Below are positions 10,189-21,385 of a DNA stretch of 64,000 bases, piece after piece. The notes below the pieces were generated by a model that was not told the DNA's origin, did no database searches, and worked only from the letters and a program-made list of their open reading frames with translations. The stretch spans positions 13,751,001 to 13,815,000 of the forward strand of contig NC_134160.1 of NCBI RefSeq assembly GCF_033958435.1. The letters are read 5' to 3'. A program made the position numbers and the translations under genes. Each line of letters begins with the position of its first letter. The first letter of the stretch is position 1. Origin of the DNA: Carettochelys insculpta (Eukaryota; Chordata; Testudines; Carettochelyidae).

Positions 10189-10211
10189 ATTACATATATA
10201 TATATATATTA
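10189..10211. repeat. AT-dinucleotide microsatellite
   Basis: An alternating TA run (tacatatatatatatatatt) in the intergenic part of element 2. Confidence 0.8.
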
Positions 10212-10401
10212 TAAGTCCGATAAGATGAAAGAAAAAAACAGGAAGACAAGGAAGGGGAGAACTATGTACATGGGGGGGGCAGGTATCAGCATCATAACAA
10301 CAACATAACAACAGGGGTCTAATAGAAACTATTTACAAACGAACATAAAACTGAGGGGAATATATACAAAGGGGGGGGCACGTCCTGGGCCCCACACCCC
10401 C

Positions 10402-11999
10402 TAATGTCCAGCGCTGGGGGTGGGCGGCCGCGATCCGCACCTCGGCCTCAGCCCTGGCCGAGGCTGGCTGGGGGCCCGCGTGGACCGGGAGATAAGGCCG
10501 GCGGGTGTCAGCTGGCCCCAGGTCCCCCTCGGCGGAAGGGCCCTCGGTGGCGGGTGGCAGTGCGACGGCGGATGGTGCAGCGGATGGAGCAGCGGGTGGA
10601 GCAGACAGGGCAGGCAGAGTGGCGGCCGGCGCAGCGTGGGGGGGCCAGGTAGTCCACAATACGCTCAAATGTACGCATGAAGGCCCCCCATGCCTCCTGG
10701 TGCCAGGCCAGCGCCCGCTCCTGCAGTTCAAGGCACCGCTCCTCCACCCGCAGACGCTGCTCGGTGACCTCCAGCTGCCAATGGTAGATCTCCAGCAGCT
10801 GGGGGTCCGTCGCCGTCCGGTGGTGGTGTTGGGTCCGCCGTCGTCCCCGCCGTGGGGCTGGTCAGTCCTCCGCTGAGGGGCTGGCCTGGAGTGATGGCCC
10901 CGGTGGGCTATCCGGGACCACTGACACCTCGCCGGCGCTCTCCGGTCCTTCTGATGGTGCAGCTGCGGAACACAGGAGGGAGGGAAGAAGAGTGGAGACA
11001 GCCGTTAGTGTGGGCCCCGAGCTGTGGCCCTTGTCCCCCCACCCCTCTGCTGCAGGTTCCCCATCCCCATCCCCGGGAGATGCTGCTGCTGATGATGATG
11101 GGTCTCACCCCCTCCCCCTGGGGGACCCTGGGTTCCGCTCCCCCCAACCCCGGGGATGGGGCATGGCACTGTCGTGCTGGGGGGCAGGGGCTGATGCACT
11201 CTTCTGAGGGACATGCCACTGCTGTCCTTGGGGCCATGGTCATCTGGGCATGTGGAGGGCCCTGGTCATATCTGTTACCCCCGCCCCTCAACCCCAGGGG
11301 TGCGCACTGGGGAGGCACATACCTGATGGTCCGCTCCCACGGTTGGGGGGGCACCCGGTGGGCGGACGCCCAGCTGGAGCTCCTCGAGGGAACCGTAATC
11401 CGCAGCCCCCCATCACTGGAGGAGGACGCCCCCTCCTCCTTCTCCGGTGCCCCAGGAGTGGGCTCCTGGGGGGGCCCCCAGGGTACGGAGCTTACCTCCA
11501 GGGCGTGCTCCGCCTCCGGGGCCTGCTGGAGCTCATCGGCCGATGTATCAAGTGTGGCCGGAGGGGAGGAGGTGTGCCGGGGGCCCAGGATGTCCCTGAG
11601 CTCCCTGTAAAAGGGGCAAATGACGGGGGCGGCCCCAGATCGGCCGGCCGCATCCCGGGCCCGGGTGTAACCCTGCCGCAGCTCCTTCACTTTACTGCAG
11701 ACATGATCCGGAGTGTGGGCAGGGTGACCCCGGGCGGCCAGGCCCTCGGCCAGCCAAGCGAACGCATCCGCGTTCCGCCTCTTGCTCCCCATTACCTGGA
11801 GCACCTCCTTCTCACTCCAGAGCCCCAGCAGGTGCCGAAGCTCGGCCTCCGTCCAGGAGGGGCCCCGCTGCCGCTTCCCAGCCTGGCTGCTGGTCTGGGA
11901 GCCTTGGCTTCCCTGCGGGGGGTGTGCCCTGGAGGTGCTTTGGGGGCTGGGGGGCGGCCATCGCAGCGGTGGGCGACTGTTCAGACTGCAGAGGAGCAT
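10402..11999 (-). pseudogene. Harbinger Myb/SANT-like DNA-binding protein, two exons, broken
   Basis: The minus-strand frame from ATG 11999 is open for 363 codons. It holds a Myb/SANT domain at about residues 45-115 (RGPSWTEAELRHLLGLWSEK, MGSKRRNADAFAWLAEG, VCSKVKELRQGYTRARD), then an acidic Ser/Pro-rich region. A donor CATCAG|GTATGT near 11318 and an acceptor TTCCGCAG near 10968 suggest a second exon. It encodes an acidic PESAGEVSVVPDS segment, then a likely coiled coil (QLLEIYHWQLEVTEQRLRVE, LALAWHQEAW-like), then a Pro/Ala tail. The second exon has a TGA after PSAED and a frameshift in the G-run near 10636. The splice phase is not settled by eye. The role is presumed terminal-repeat binding and nuclear delivery of the transposase. 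Confidence 0.7.
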
Positions 12000-12383
12000 G
12001 CAGGCTGGCCGCGTGGCTAGGCTGCCACCTGCACACTCTCTCAGCTTCCTGCACAGGAAGGCAGGGTGCGGGGAGCTTTAAGGGGCTGCTGCACGTGGCG
12101 ACCATCGAGCTCAGGGGCTGGAGAAAGCATCTCTCAACCCCTCAGCTGATGGCCGCCATGGCAGACCCCACTATTTCGATGTTGCGGGACGTGCAACGAC
12201 TACACGTTCCCTACTTTGACATTGAACGTCGAAGTAGGGTGCTATTCCCATCTCCTGATGGGGGTAGCGACTTTGACGTCTCACTGCCTTACGTCGATGT
12301 CAACTTCGAAATAGCGCCGTGACGAGCGCTATTTCGAAGTTGGCGCGGCTACTTTGAAGTAGCTGGCACGTGTAGACGCGGCC

Positions 12384-13118
12384 TGTGACTGTCGAACTTA
12401 CAACATATTTCAGTAACAATCATTCAGCTGATCATGCTCTTTCATATAATAGCTTACATGGCATGCTTTGTATGAAATATATCATAATTATATGGAAGGG
12501 AAGAATATAGGGGTTCATGCTGCTTTGAGGGACAGTGTCAAACTCCAGACCTAAATTCAGCCTCTCTAGTGTGACAGCATAACGTAATGCTACCAGTCTG
12601 GCCTTTCTACCAGAGCTCAGCCAGCTTCTCTCCAGGCTGCAAAAGGCAAGACAAAATTTTATTTCTTCTTTCAATTTGTTTCACATTATAGCATATTTCC
12701 CAGCCAGCAAGGGGGGAGCAGAACATCTGCCTTTTGCTTTACATTCTGCATGATTTAATGCCCAGGCCTATTATGTTCTAATGTGATAAAGAGTAGGCTA
12801 ACCTTGCCACATATCTACAACCGCACATTTACCACAGGGAAGCAGTGGAATAACATGGCAAGAAAAGAGATTGAAGGAAGCTTCAGCATTGACTTTTGTT
12901 CTCCGGAGCTGCTTTGATACAGCCAAGCATGTCTTAAAATGACAGAACAGGTTCTGATGTTGCGAGGAACCACTTCGGACACCACTGCTTCTGATCTGAC
13001 ACAGACAAAGGAAAAGCCAGACCATGACCCGCAACTTGTCTGTTTTACTGTGTCCTCATCAAGAAAATCCCATCTCTGTTGAAGTAGTGCTGAACTCACA
13101 CAGGTTTGAATGAAGCAG

Positions 13119-13152
<34 letters not shown>

Positions 13153-13604
13153 ATTCTGTATGTATGGGGGACTGTATTATATAACTGTATAGGTATGTCT
13201 ATATTATGCATATGAGCATGCCTATACGTGAGGCTTCAGATTGTGTGGTGTGTGTGTGTGTGTGTACACACTACCCCTATTTCTTTGAAAACCTAGTATC
13301 TGAGCCTCTGCAATATCTGAATCGCTGCTTTGCCCCCCATATACCCAAAACTAGCATAGTAGGAAGGAATTTGGAAAATGAGGAGGCTTGGATCACAGAT
13401 CAGAGACCCACAGCCAGGACTGTGAGAAAGAGGAGATTGAGGGACAAGTTCCCACATGATGGGGAAAGGAGACAGGGGAGGCCATCCTGCTGCTCAATGG
13501 CTCCTGGGCAATTCCATACCAGCCATCTGCAGCCTTGCTGTCATGGGAATGATTTAGCAAGCCTGTATTGGAGCTGCATGGGTTTCCTGTACAGATGCAG
13601 GACC
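12384..13604. other. No recognisable gene; contains a GT microsatellite
   Basis: AT-rich sequence without coding signal. A (GT)15 run occupies 13121-13150 and a shorter TG run sits at about 13240-13263. No repeat family was recognised otherwise. Confidence 0.4.
13121..13150. repeat. (GT)15 microsatellite
   Basis: Uninterrupted GT dinucleotide run. Confidence 0.95.
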
Positions 13605-15680
13605 TACTAGTAGTACTTAACCCCTGTACCCTGAGTGGAGCATAAGTCATATACAAGTCTCCTCTGCTTCAGGACAAAACTTCTAGCTGTTTCCAGTAGT
13701 CCCCCAGTTGTTGTCCTTCAGTTTCAGTAGATCTTCTCCATGTTGTCCAAGGTCTTCCTCTTTTGCATTTTCCTTGTGGGTTCCATGTCAGAGCTTGATG
13801 GACTATTCTGGATGATGGTTTTCCAAGCGTGGGGCCCAGCCATCCCCACTTTTTTCCTCTTGATTTGAATGTCATTTCGTTCTTGTCCTGCTCTGTTCCA
13901 AAGCTCCTCATTTGTGACAGTCTTGCCATTTTAAGTGAAGGATGTACCTCAGACATCTGTATATGAATGTCTGTAGCTTGTGGTTTGCAGATTTTTTTTT
14001 TAGTTCGCCAGGTCTCGTGTCCACACAAGAGCACACTCTTCACATTTTTGTTGAAGTTCTACAGTTTCATCTTAACAGATATTTGTGATCTTCATATGGG
14101 ATGGAAAGTCTTGAATGCAGCTGTTACTTTCTCTACCCTGGCATTGACTGATGTTCTCGTCAGTTCCTCCATCTCTGCCCATAATGCTCCCCAGGTACAT
14201 GAACTGCTCCACGGCTTTCAGGTCATCCCCTCGCAGTGTGTAATGGTGTTTTTGTTGGAACGATTGATCCTTTTTGTCTTGGGCTTCCCATTGCTAATGC
14301 TCAGTCCATTCATTATGGCAGTTTTGTCTAGTGTTGTGACCTCTTCTTCCATACTTACATGTCAGTGTGAAAGGAGGGTGACATCACTAACAAAATCAAT
14401 GTCCTCTAGCTGTTTGAAAAGTGTTCACTGAATGCCTCATTGGTGGCCATCTGTTGTCCTCTTCATAACCCACTCCATTGTGATCAAAAACAGGAAAGGT
14501 GACAAAAGGCACCCTTGTTGCACTCATGAGAGTATTCTGAAGGATTCTGTCAAGACATCGTTGTGAACAACTTGGCATGTTGAGGGCTTGTACGTCAAAC
14601 GACTCAAGTTAATAATTTTGGATGGGATGCCATGGTGTTGCAACAGTTTCCACAATGGCAGGGTCTACATGAGCCCATTTCGAAATGTTAATAAGCGGGT
14701 TGGAAATATGCTAATGAGGTGTGGTCATGAATATGCAGCACCTCATTAGCATAATGGTGGCTGCAGTGATTCGAAAGTGCAGCTTTCAAATCGCATGCCA
14801 CCTGCGGAGATGGGGACCTTCCAAAAGGACCCCCCAGTTTTCGAAAGCCCCTTCTTCCTAACACCAGATAGGAAGACGGGGCTTTTGAAAATGCGGGGGG
14901 TCCTTTTGGAAGGTTCCCATCTCCAAGGGTGGCATGGGATTCGAAAGTCACACTTTTGAATCACCGTGGCCGCCATTATGCTAATGAGGCACTGCATATT
15001 CATGGCAGTGCCTCATTAGTATATTTCGAACCCGCTCATTAACATGCCCCTTCTGAAAGGAAGGGGCTCGTGTAGACACAGGGAATGTGTCTCTATCAAT
15101 GCTGTCAAAGGCTTTTTCAAAGTCTAAGAAGGTTATGTATGGGGGGAGTTCCACGCAAGTGGCTGTTACATGATCACTGAGAGTTGCTATTTGGTTAGTA
15201 CAAGATTTGTGGCTTCAGAAGCTGTCTGGTTCTTCCCTGAGCTGTCTATCAATTTCTGTCTTCATTGTCTCCAAGAGACAATTGAACACTTTTCTTGGAA
15301 TAGACAGTAATGTGATGTCCCTCCAGTTCTTGTGTTTCTTTAGGTTGCCTTTCTTTGGGAGCTTGATAAGGTAGCTATGTTTCCAGTCCCATGGGATCAC
15401 TTCAGTGCCCCAAATAGACTGTACATCATGTTGACTGATGTCTCTCTACCTGCCTTGATTGCTTCTGGGGGATGTTATCTAGATCAGCTGCTTTTCTGCT
15501 TTTGAGATGGACAATGGCTTTTCTGATTTCTTCTTTTATATTGCTGCTGCTGCTGTTTTGCAGTGCTATATTTGCAGTTGGTAACTCGGGTGGTTCCATG
15601 TGGGCAAGGCGGTTCAGTAGCTCTTCAAAGTGTTACTTCCATCTACAGAGCAAAAGAGAAATCTGTTCTGTTGATAGAGA
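13605..15680 (-). pseudogene. RTE-like LINE, copy 1 (reverse transcriptase remnant), split by a MITE
   Basis: On the minus strand, fragments in family order are seen. About 15560-15500 gives NIKEEIRKAIVHLKSRKAAD. 15400-15215 gives GNLKKHKNWRDITLLSIPRK and VFNCLLETMKTEIDRQLREE. About 14400-14050 gives FKQLEDIDFVSDVTLLS (the FADD position, mutated) and EQFMYLGSIMGRDGGTDENI. 14043-13669 gives KSVLLCGHETWRT, KWGWLGPTLGKPSS and ALTWNPQGKCKRGRPWTTWR. These are the RT, thumb and C-terminal blocks of an RTE-like LINE. Many frameshifts and stops make it dead. A Harbinger MITE sits at 14657-15083. A second, longer copy lies at 47.4-51.0 kb. The clade name is from memory and not certain. Confidence 0.7.
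14657..15083. mobile_element. Palindromic Harbinger-type MITE with AAT target duplication
   Basis: A 427-bp element with ends ggcagggtctacatgagccc and, inverted, ccctgtgtctacacgagccc. Its two halves are near inverted copies ('cctcattagcataatggtgg' on the left, 'ccattatgctaatgaggc' on the right). It is flanked by AAT at 14654-14656 and 15084-15086. Removing it rejoins the RTE-like LINE as 'tttccacaat' + 'gtgtctctatcaatgctg', which shows the exact pre-insertion site. It has no coding capacity. Confidence 0.85.
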
Positions 15681-15704
15681 GCAGTCAGACTGGCTAACTT
15701 GAAG

Positions 15705-15972
15705 GAAGCTCTGCAAACAGGGCTTCCAGGTGAACTGGAAAACTGTCTGCTGTCAGAAGTGCACCAGAACATCTCCACAGCTGTTTTGTCAATGGAACAC
15801 TGTTGAGAGAGGCACTATAGCTGAACAGGGAGAGGTATAACACTGCTGGCTGATGTGCCTGGTTTTATCAACAAAATGTCGACAAAGCACATTTTACGTG
15901 TAGACACTTGGTGTCTTTTCCTGACAAAAGCCCAGTTTTGCTGGGAAAAGCCTCTCGTGTAGACATAGTCAA
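15705..15972. mobile_element. DNA-transposon remnant with one end (tentative)
   Basis: The right edge 'ctcgtgtagacatagtc' is the complement of a GACTATGTCTACACGAG end typical of the MITEs in this window. Inside, 'caaaatgtcgacaaagca' resembles internal parts of related short elements. The left end is not recognisable, so the family and extent are uncertain. Confidence 0.4.
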
Positions 15973-16076
15973 GGACAAATAGAAAGATGAAGTTTGAAAG
16001 TTGGGAAATAATGAAGAAGAGAATTTAGCAAACATCTTTCCAATGTCCTACGTTAATACACTGTCTGTATAGTAAC

Positions 16077-16172
16077 AGAGAAGTAGCCGCGTTAGTCTGT
16101 ATTCCAACAAAACAGCAGAAATGTAGCACTTTAAAGACCAAACAAATGATTTATTTGGTGATGAGTTTTTGT
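16077..16172 (+). mobile_element. tRNA-derived SINE, 3'-truncated
   Basis: The head 'gtagccgcgttagtctgta' is followed by linker and body words ('gcagaaatgtagcacttta', 'atttatttggtgatgag'). The tail 'acccacttcatcag' is missing. This is the non-inverted form. Confidence 0.75.
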
Positions 16173-16179
16173 GTTTGTT

Positions 16180-17025
16180 TAACAGAACTGCTTGAGCTAA
16201 CAGCACAGTTTGCCCCTCATGCCCTTCAGTCCTTGGGCTGCCAAGAAAACAACATTGTCATGTGGAAAATTTCAAGGTTTCAACATATGGTTTCATTAGA
16301 GTGTGGAATGAATATAAGGCTGTTCAAAAAGTTTTTGGGAAATAACATTAGAGACAGAAAGTGCACTGTGACCTTAGCACAGCAAATAAAAACTAGAGCG
16401 AAAAAAAAAAAAAAGGCTGATGACATGGTAGGAGTCTACTATAGACCAGATATATGAGGCTTTTTCTGAACAACCAAGACCATTATCCAAAGCACAGCAA
16501 GTTCTTGGAATATATTGGAGGTGATTTTTTATTTCAGGATGTTGATAAAGATGCTCATGGGAGACTGTTTATGATTTGATTATAACAATAAGGAGGAACT
16601 GGTTGAGAATTTGAAGGCACCTTGAAAGAATGTGTTCATGAAATGATAAAGTTCATGAGTTTAAGAAATGGTAGGCGGGAGAACAGCTACATAAAGATAG
16701 TGGATTTTGAGAAGGCAAACTTTAGCAAACTCAGGGAGTTGATAAGTAAGTTTAAGAGAAAAAGTGGGCAGTTTTGCAAAGAGGCATTGTTAAGGGCACA
16801 AGAGCAAACTATTTCATGGCATAGAAGAGGTGGGAAGTATGGTAAGAGACCACACTAGCTTAACCAGGAGATCTTGAATGATCTAAACATTGAAAAAAAG
16901 AGTCCTATAAAAAGTGGAAACTAGACCAAATTACAAAGGATGAATTGAAACAAATAGCACAAGTATACAAGGGCAAGTTAGGGGAAGGCACAAAAGGAAT
17001 AAAGCCTTTTCCAAACCATCAGATT
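16180..17025 (+). pseudogene. CR1-family LINE fragment (end of endonuclease and linker region)
   Basis: Frames on the plus strand carry, in order, ADDMVGVYYRPD (endonuclease motif VGVYYRPP), SDHEMIKF-like (C.HEMIKF) at about 16630, IKIVDFEKANFSKLRELISK, CKEALLRAQEQTI and HRRGGKYGKRPH, then a KWKLDQITKDE-like block near 16920. These are CR1 ORF2 endonuclease-to-RT linker blocks. Stops and frameshifts are frequent, and the RT itself is absent. The orientation is plus, opposite to most CR1 copies here. Confidence 0.65.
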
Positions 17026-17640
17026 GACTGCTCAGTCATTAGGGTAGATAATCCAGTCCTTTGGGTTGTTCAGGGAGCATCAGTAATGGCTACCATTAGC
17101 ATCTTTAAAACTATAAACAGACATACACTCCATATTTGCAACTTCACATAGGATACATGTACAGAAATGATACACAGATTCAGCAGGTTATAACATTAAA
17201 ATTATTGATCACAAGAAATACTTTGTCCAAAGCATCTCTGAGTTATGCATATTTATATTCATATCCCATTTTTCATAAAGCCCAGGGGTGTGTGTGTCAC
17301 AATCAGCCTTCTCTTTCTAAACATATGGAGATACATACCTCATAGGAGGCCTCAGGAGGCCATTGACTCCAGTCCCCTGCTTTTCTTGGCAGAGGCAAGC
17401 ATGATCCCTTGCAGATTTTTTTTAAAAGTCTATTTATTCCAAAACCCCAAATGGCTTCCTCAAGGATGAAACTCAGAAACCTGGGTTTACAAGAGTAAGT
17501 CTCACACCCCCAACCCACCCTTCACTCTCTATGGAACTCTTTTGCATACTTGAAGTTTAGTAGCATGTCGCTTCCTCAGTCTTCTCTTTTTTTGACTGAA
17601 GAAACTCTTTAAAAATGCCTCACAGGGCATTGTTTTGTAG
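17026..17640. other. No confident feature
   Basis: The segment around 17150-17260 (adenine-rich, 'gatacacagattcagcagg') resembles the interior of an old LTR, but I see no ends or regulatory motifs and do not call it. Confidence 0.3.
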
Positions 17641-17770
17641 ATCTTTAAGCATTTTTGTTCTTGCCTCTGGACTTTCTCCACATACTTTCCAATGTGTCGT
17701 TCTCAGAACTGTATACGATACTTCAGCTGAGGCCCTATCAGTACTGAGTAGTGTGCATTTTACATTAATG
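17640..17770 (-). mobile_element. CR1 fragment (3' region)
   Basis: The words 'ctttctccacatactttcc', 'ctcagaactgtatacgata' and 'cttcagctgaggccctatca' are the reversed CR1 3'-region signature (…GGxCTxAGCTGxAGxATxGTxTACAG…). It is a short, diverged fragment. Confidence 0.6.
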
Positions 17771-17941
17771 TAAATACAGCAGCAATATATTTGAGCTAAA
17801 TGTACCATATCGGCTAAAACTATGGACCTGAACTTTCATGGCCTTCGACGCTGTGCTGCTGCTTAGCACAGACAAAATGGTATAAAACAGAAGTACTCTG
17901 ATTTCCTTTCTTTCATTGGTGTAAATGACAGCATAAGTTGA

Positions 17942-17961
17942 GAGAAGAAGTCCTCTGGCAC
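17942..17961 (-). mobile_element. Left piece of a SINE hairpin split by a solo LTR
   Basis: 'gagaagaagtcctctggcac' is the outer end of a SINE arm. It continues at 19167 after the LTR insertion, with GGCAC duplicated at the junctions. Confidence 0.7.
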
Positions 17962-19166
17962 TGTAGACAGTTCTGGCTCCCAGAAGGGCTCCTGCCCTTC
18001 TGGATCAGTGGGTGGCCATCCTGCCCCACTGCCATGAGTCCAACAACCCCCCCCAACTCACTCATTTGGGGGAGGGGTTCCTACCTTGCCTCAGGTGGGT
18101 GAGAAACAACATTTCAAGCCCCCTGCCTTACCTCAGACAGGTGCTGGGGAAAATTAGCTCAACAAGTCAGGGCCTAGCTGTAGGTCATGGCGACGGCAAG
18201 CCCACGGTCTGTGGTGGCCCCCGGCCCTAGCGCAGGGCAGGGCGGCAATCCCAAGCCTTGAAGCAAGGCCGGGGTGCAAGCAACAGTCTTTAGGTGGCCC
18301 CCTCAGGGCTAGATGGTGCACTTCAAAAAGGAGCCGAGGCCCTGGAGCAAGGCGGGGCAGGCCCAGGCCATGGTGCAGGGTGAGGCAACAAACACAGTCT
18401 CATGGGCTGCCCAGGCCCCAGCTCAGGGCAGGGCAGCAAACACACAGAACCCTCTGCCTGTGCTGGTGAGGCAGGGGGTCGACTGGCACCCAGCAGACAT
18501 GGGCCCACCCACTCCACCACATCTGAGCCCAGGGGCCCTGGTTGCAGCAGTGCAGCCTGCTGTATGCATCAGCGAGGAATCCACAGTGCAGCACGCTGCC
18601 CAAGGATCTTTACTGGTCCACTCTATCCCCTGAGCCACTCCCGGTCTCTCTCCCTGCGCATACCCAAAGTCCACTGAAGTCTCGGGGCTCACAGGGTATC
18701 AGATCCGGGTGGCCCAATCCAGGCCTGCACAGACTCTCAGTTCAGCTGCCTCAGGCTGGCTTGTGGTGCAGGCTGCAGCAGATACTCTGGTCAGTCCTCT
18801 GGGGCTGGCTGGTCTTTTCCAGGCAGCAGGTCCCACTGGGGTCCGTGGAGTGTCAGGACTGGCAAGGGCCCAGCCGGCCCAATCCAGGCCTCAGCCTCCC
18901 TCAGCCAGTCCTCCACCTCCTAGGCTGGGAGCCCAGAGCCATCCTCTGGCTCCACTAGAGGCTGCCAGGCAGGGAGTACAAAGCCATCCTCTGACCCTTT
19001 TGGAGGCTCTGCTTCTACTGAGTTCTTTTTCTGGGCTTTTATAGGTCTGGCCCCTACCTTCTGACTTCTGGTCAGGTGACTGGGATGGGCCAGGCTGTAC
19101 ACAAAATGGCTGCCAGAAGGAGTCTTCCACTTCCAGGTAGTGAGGTGGCCATCCCACCCCACTACA
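17962..19166 (-). mobile_element. Solo LTR A (ERV-type) with GGCAC target duplication
   Basis: The segment starts TGTAG (17962) and ends CTACA (19166), flanked by a perfect GGCAC at 17957-17961 and 19167-19171. On the minus strand it begins TGTAGTGGGGTGGGATGGCC and carries TATAAAA at 19043-19037. These are the features of an LTR with its promoter. A second copy with matching ends and the same TATA position is at 46361-47361. No gag, pol or env is adjacent, so this is a solo LTR left by recombination. A 5-bp duplication fits several retrovirus-like groups; I cannot choose between them. Confidence 0.75.
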
Positions 19167-19350
19167 GGCACCTTATAGACTAACAGATATTTTGGAGCAT
19201 AAGCTTTTGTGGGCAAAGACCTGCTGCATCTGACAAAGCAGATCTTTGCCCATGAAAGCTTATGCTGCAAAATATCTGGTAGTGTATACAGTACCCCAGG
19301 ACTTTTTCTTGTTTTTGAAGATACAGTCTCACTTGGCTCCCCCTCTGATA
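19167..19350 (-). mobile_element. Right piece of the SINE hairpin (arm, loop, arm, head)
   Basis: Beginning 'ggcaccttatagactaacag', this continues the arm that starts at 17942. At about 19233 it turns into the inverted arm, ending 'ccaggactttttcttg', and then the inverted tRNA-like head (about 19312-19349, complement of 'gagactgtatcttcaaaaac'). On the minus strand it reads head, arm, inverted arm, the same layout as the 25.1 kb copy. Confidence 0.7.
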
Positions 19351-20424
19351 CTTGTCTCCAAATGACATTGTTAGCAAAGAACACGTTTGTCTTGTTACTG
19401 TCTTCAAGTTGCAGTTGTGATGCAGCTACTTGCTCATCTGTTTGTCCAGGCCTTAAGCAGCAAGGAAAACACATCTACAGATCAGCAACGACAGACCCTG
19501 CCCTTGCCAATACCCCCACCAACTATTGTATTGCTTTCCCAGACCCCTATTAACTCTCACAAATCCCAGTTATAGTTTACACCCATCTGACATTTCCAAG
19601 ATTTTTCTCTGCAGCCACAAAGCCTAGAAATTTCTTTTTATAAATATGAAGGTGAGTTTCTTACACAAAACTCACAGGACTCCAGGAGCTGGGTCTTCAC
19701 TAAACAAAATTAAATAGTGTGAGATACTTTAACATTATGACCCCTGGCCGCATTGTTGCAGTAAATAGGAATCAGCAGATACTGGGTTAGAATGAATTCA
19801 CAGACATGTGACAGTTTCATTAACTTGCTTTCCTCTTTTTTGTGATGGAGGCCATCTCCATCAGTGCACCAGGGACTTAACTGGGGACGCCCAGAAGTAA
19901 ACCAGAAGGTGAGACACCTGCAACTGAAGAGACAGTCTTGCTAGCTGGAGCTGTACCAGATTCATCCCCTCTGCAGCTGAGTCACAGAGTTAAAATAGTA
20001 ACATGCACTTTCACTTAGATTAAACTTTCTTTTCCTCTGACTTCCTTTCTGAGCTTCCTCTACAGACCAGAAGCGTGTATTACATTGGCTCATTCTACAC
20101 AGGCACACATACAAATAAAAGTTGACTTTGAACTTGCAATAGCTGGGCTCCCTTTGTTATCTGTGCCGCTGCACCAAACATAATTCTCTTGAAATAAAAG
20201 CAAAACATGTATTTCTGAGAAATCAGCCTCTCTTGGCTCTCTGACAAACCTTCCAAAAAGAAAAGTGTGTATTAAAGCAGAGCGAATTTCAAGTCTTTCT
20301 TAGGAAAATAACTTTTCTTGATAAATGCATTCATATCTTCCCAATGGATGAAACCTAGCAGAGGGTCATTGTGACAAACAGGTGGAACCTAGCAGAGGAG
20401 TTATGTGACTGAGATCTTGCTACA
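19351..20424. other. No recognisable feature
   Basis: About 1.1 kb of AT-rich sequence with no gene, terminal repeat or known repeat family that I can identify. Confidence 0.4.
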
Positions 20425-20432
20425 TTTTAAAT

Positions 20433-20744
20433 CAGGGGTCAGCAAGAATGGCACGCAAGCTGATTTTCATCAGCACATGAGGTTGGAGCTCAGCCCTGTC
20501 TCTCCTCCCTCAGGCAGCTGGGAGCTTACTCAACGCCATAACACCTGTGGATTAACAAAAGGCCAGCTAATGCTACCAACCACCACCTAAAGGGTAAAGC
20601 TCTTCTTCTTAGTTTATTTATTAATGAAACTGATGTAAGTAGGATTATTAGTGACTTTAAAAAGTATCACCAGCACTTGGACTGTACATAGTGGTTAAAA
20701 GGTCAAATTGCTGCACTCCACCTTGGACAGGTTTCTGACCTCTG
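20433..20744. mobile_element. hAT-type MITE with 8-bp target duplication TTTTAAAT
   Basis: Ends CAGGGGTCAGCAAG (20433) and, inverted from 20744, CAGAGGTCAGAAAC. TTTTAAAT is duplicated perfectly at 20425-20432 and 20745-20752. An 8-bp duplication and a CAG-starting end define hAT-group elements. The 312-bp interior is non-coding, so it depended on a hAT transposase elsewhere. A related fragment in reverse lies near 29.0 kb. Confidence 0.85.
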
Positions 20745-20907
20745 TTTTAAATCCTTCTCTTGGAACCTGTAACTTTCCAAAAAGTTCTGCTTGAACCTCT
20801 GAAGTTCAAATGGATCTGCTCAATTATTCAAATACAGCCTACTATCCTTGTTATTTTATAAAAAGAAGCCACCAACCAAGTTCCATAGCTTTGGAAACCT
20901 TTTAGAT

Positions 20908-21385
20908 AAGAACATAAGAACATAAGAACATAAGAATGGCCATACTGGGTCAGACCAAAGGTCCATCGAGCCCAGCATCCCATCTGCCGACGGTGGCCAA
21001 TGCCAGGTGCCCCAGAGAAGGAGAACAGAAGACAATGATCAAGTGATTTATCTCCTGCCATCCATCTCCTGCCCTTGTTCTGAAGGCTAGGGCACCATAC
21101 TTTATCCCTGGCTAATAGCCATTTATGGACCTAACCTGCAAAAATTTATCAAGCTCTTTTTTAAACCCTAATAGAGTCCTGGCCTTCACAGCCTCCTCGG
21201 GCAAGGAGTTCCACAGGTTGACTGTGCGCTGTGTGAAGAAAAATTTCCTTTTATTAGTTTTGAACCTACTACCCATCAATTTCATTTGGTGTCCCCTAGT
21301 TCTTGTATTATGGGAAAAGGTAAATAATTTTTCTATATTCACTTTCTCCACACCATTCATGATTTTATATACCTCTATCATATCA
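20908..21385 (-). mobile_element. CR1 LINE 3'-end fragment (turtle-type)
   Basis: It starts with the reversed CR1 tail repeat 'gaacataagaacataagaa' and continues with 'gtcagaccaaaggtccatcg'. The minus-strand frame 21411-21112 encodes [20 protein letters not shown], an [20 protein letters not shown] block and a [11 protein letters not shown] block, the CR1 ORF2 C-terminus. The copy is 5'-truncated near 21385. Confidence 0.85.

Larger units (their letters stand above)
8244..12383. mobile_element. PIF/Harbinger element 2, full-length two-gene copy
   Basis: A 4.1 kb element with ends GGCTATGTCTACACGTG (8244) and, from 12383 on the minus strand, GGCCGCGTCTACACGTG, flanked by TGT on both sides. 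Subterminal palindromic words such as catcgaaatag/ctatttcgatg are present at both ends. A transposase gene on plus (8606-9995, one intron) converges on a Myb/SANT gene on minus (11999 to about 10402). Both genes carry only a few lesions, so this copy preserves the full architecture of the autonomous element. It is much more GC- and CpG-rich than its flanks, suggesting a fairly recent arrival (inference). Confidence 0.85.

Noticed and set aside
13121..13263. GT repeats as a possible regulatory element
   Set aside because: A simple dinucleotide microsatellite with no other signal.
18313..19044. Several overlapping open frames of 90-140 codons
   Set aside because: They sit in the GC-rich interior of solo LTR A, have no domain, and appear on both strands.
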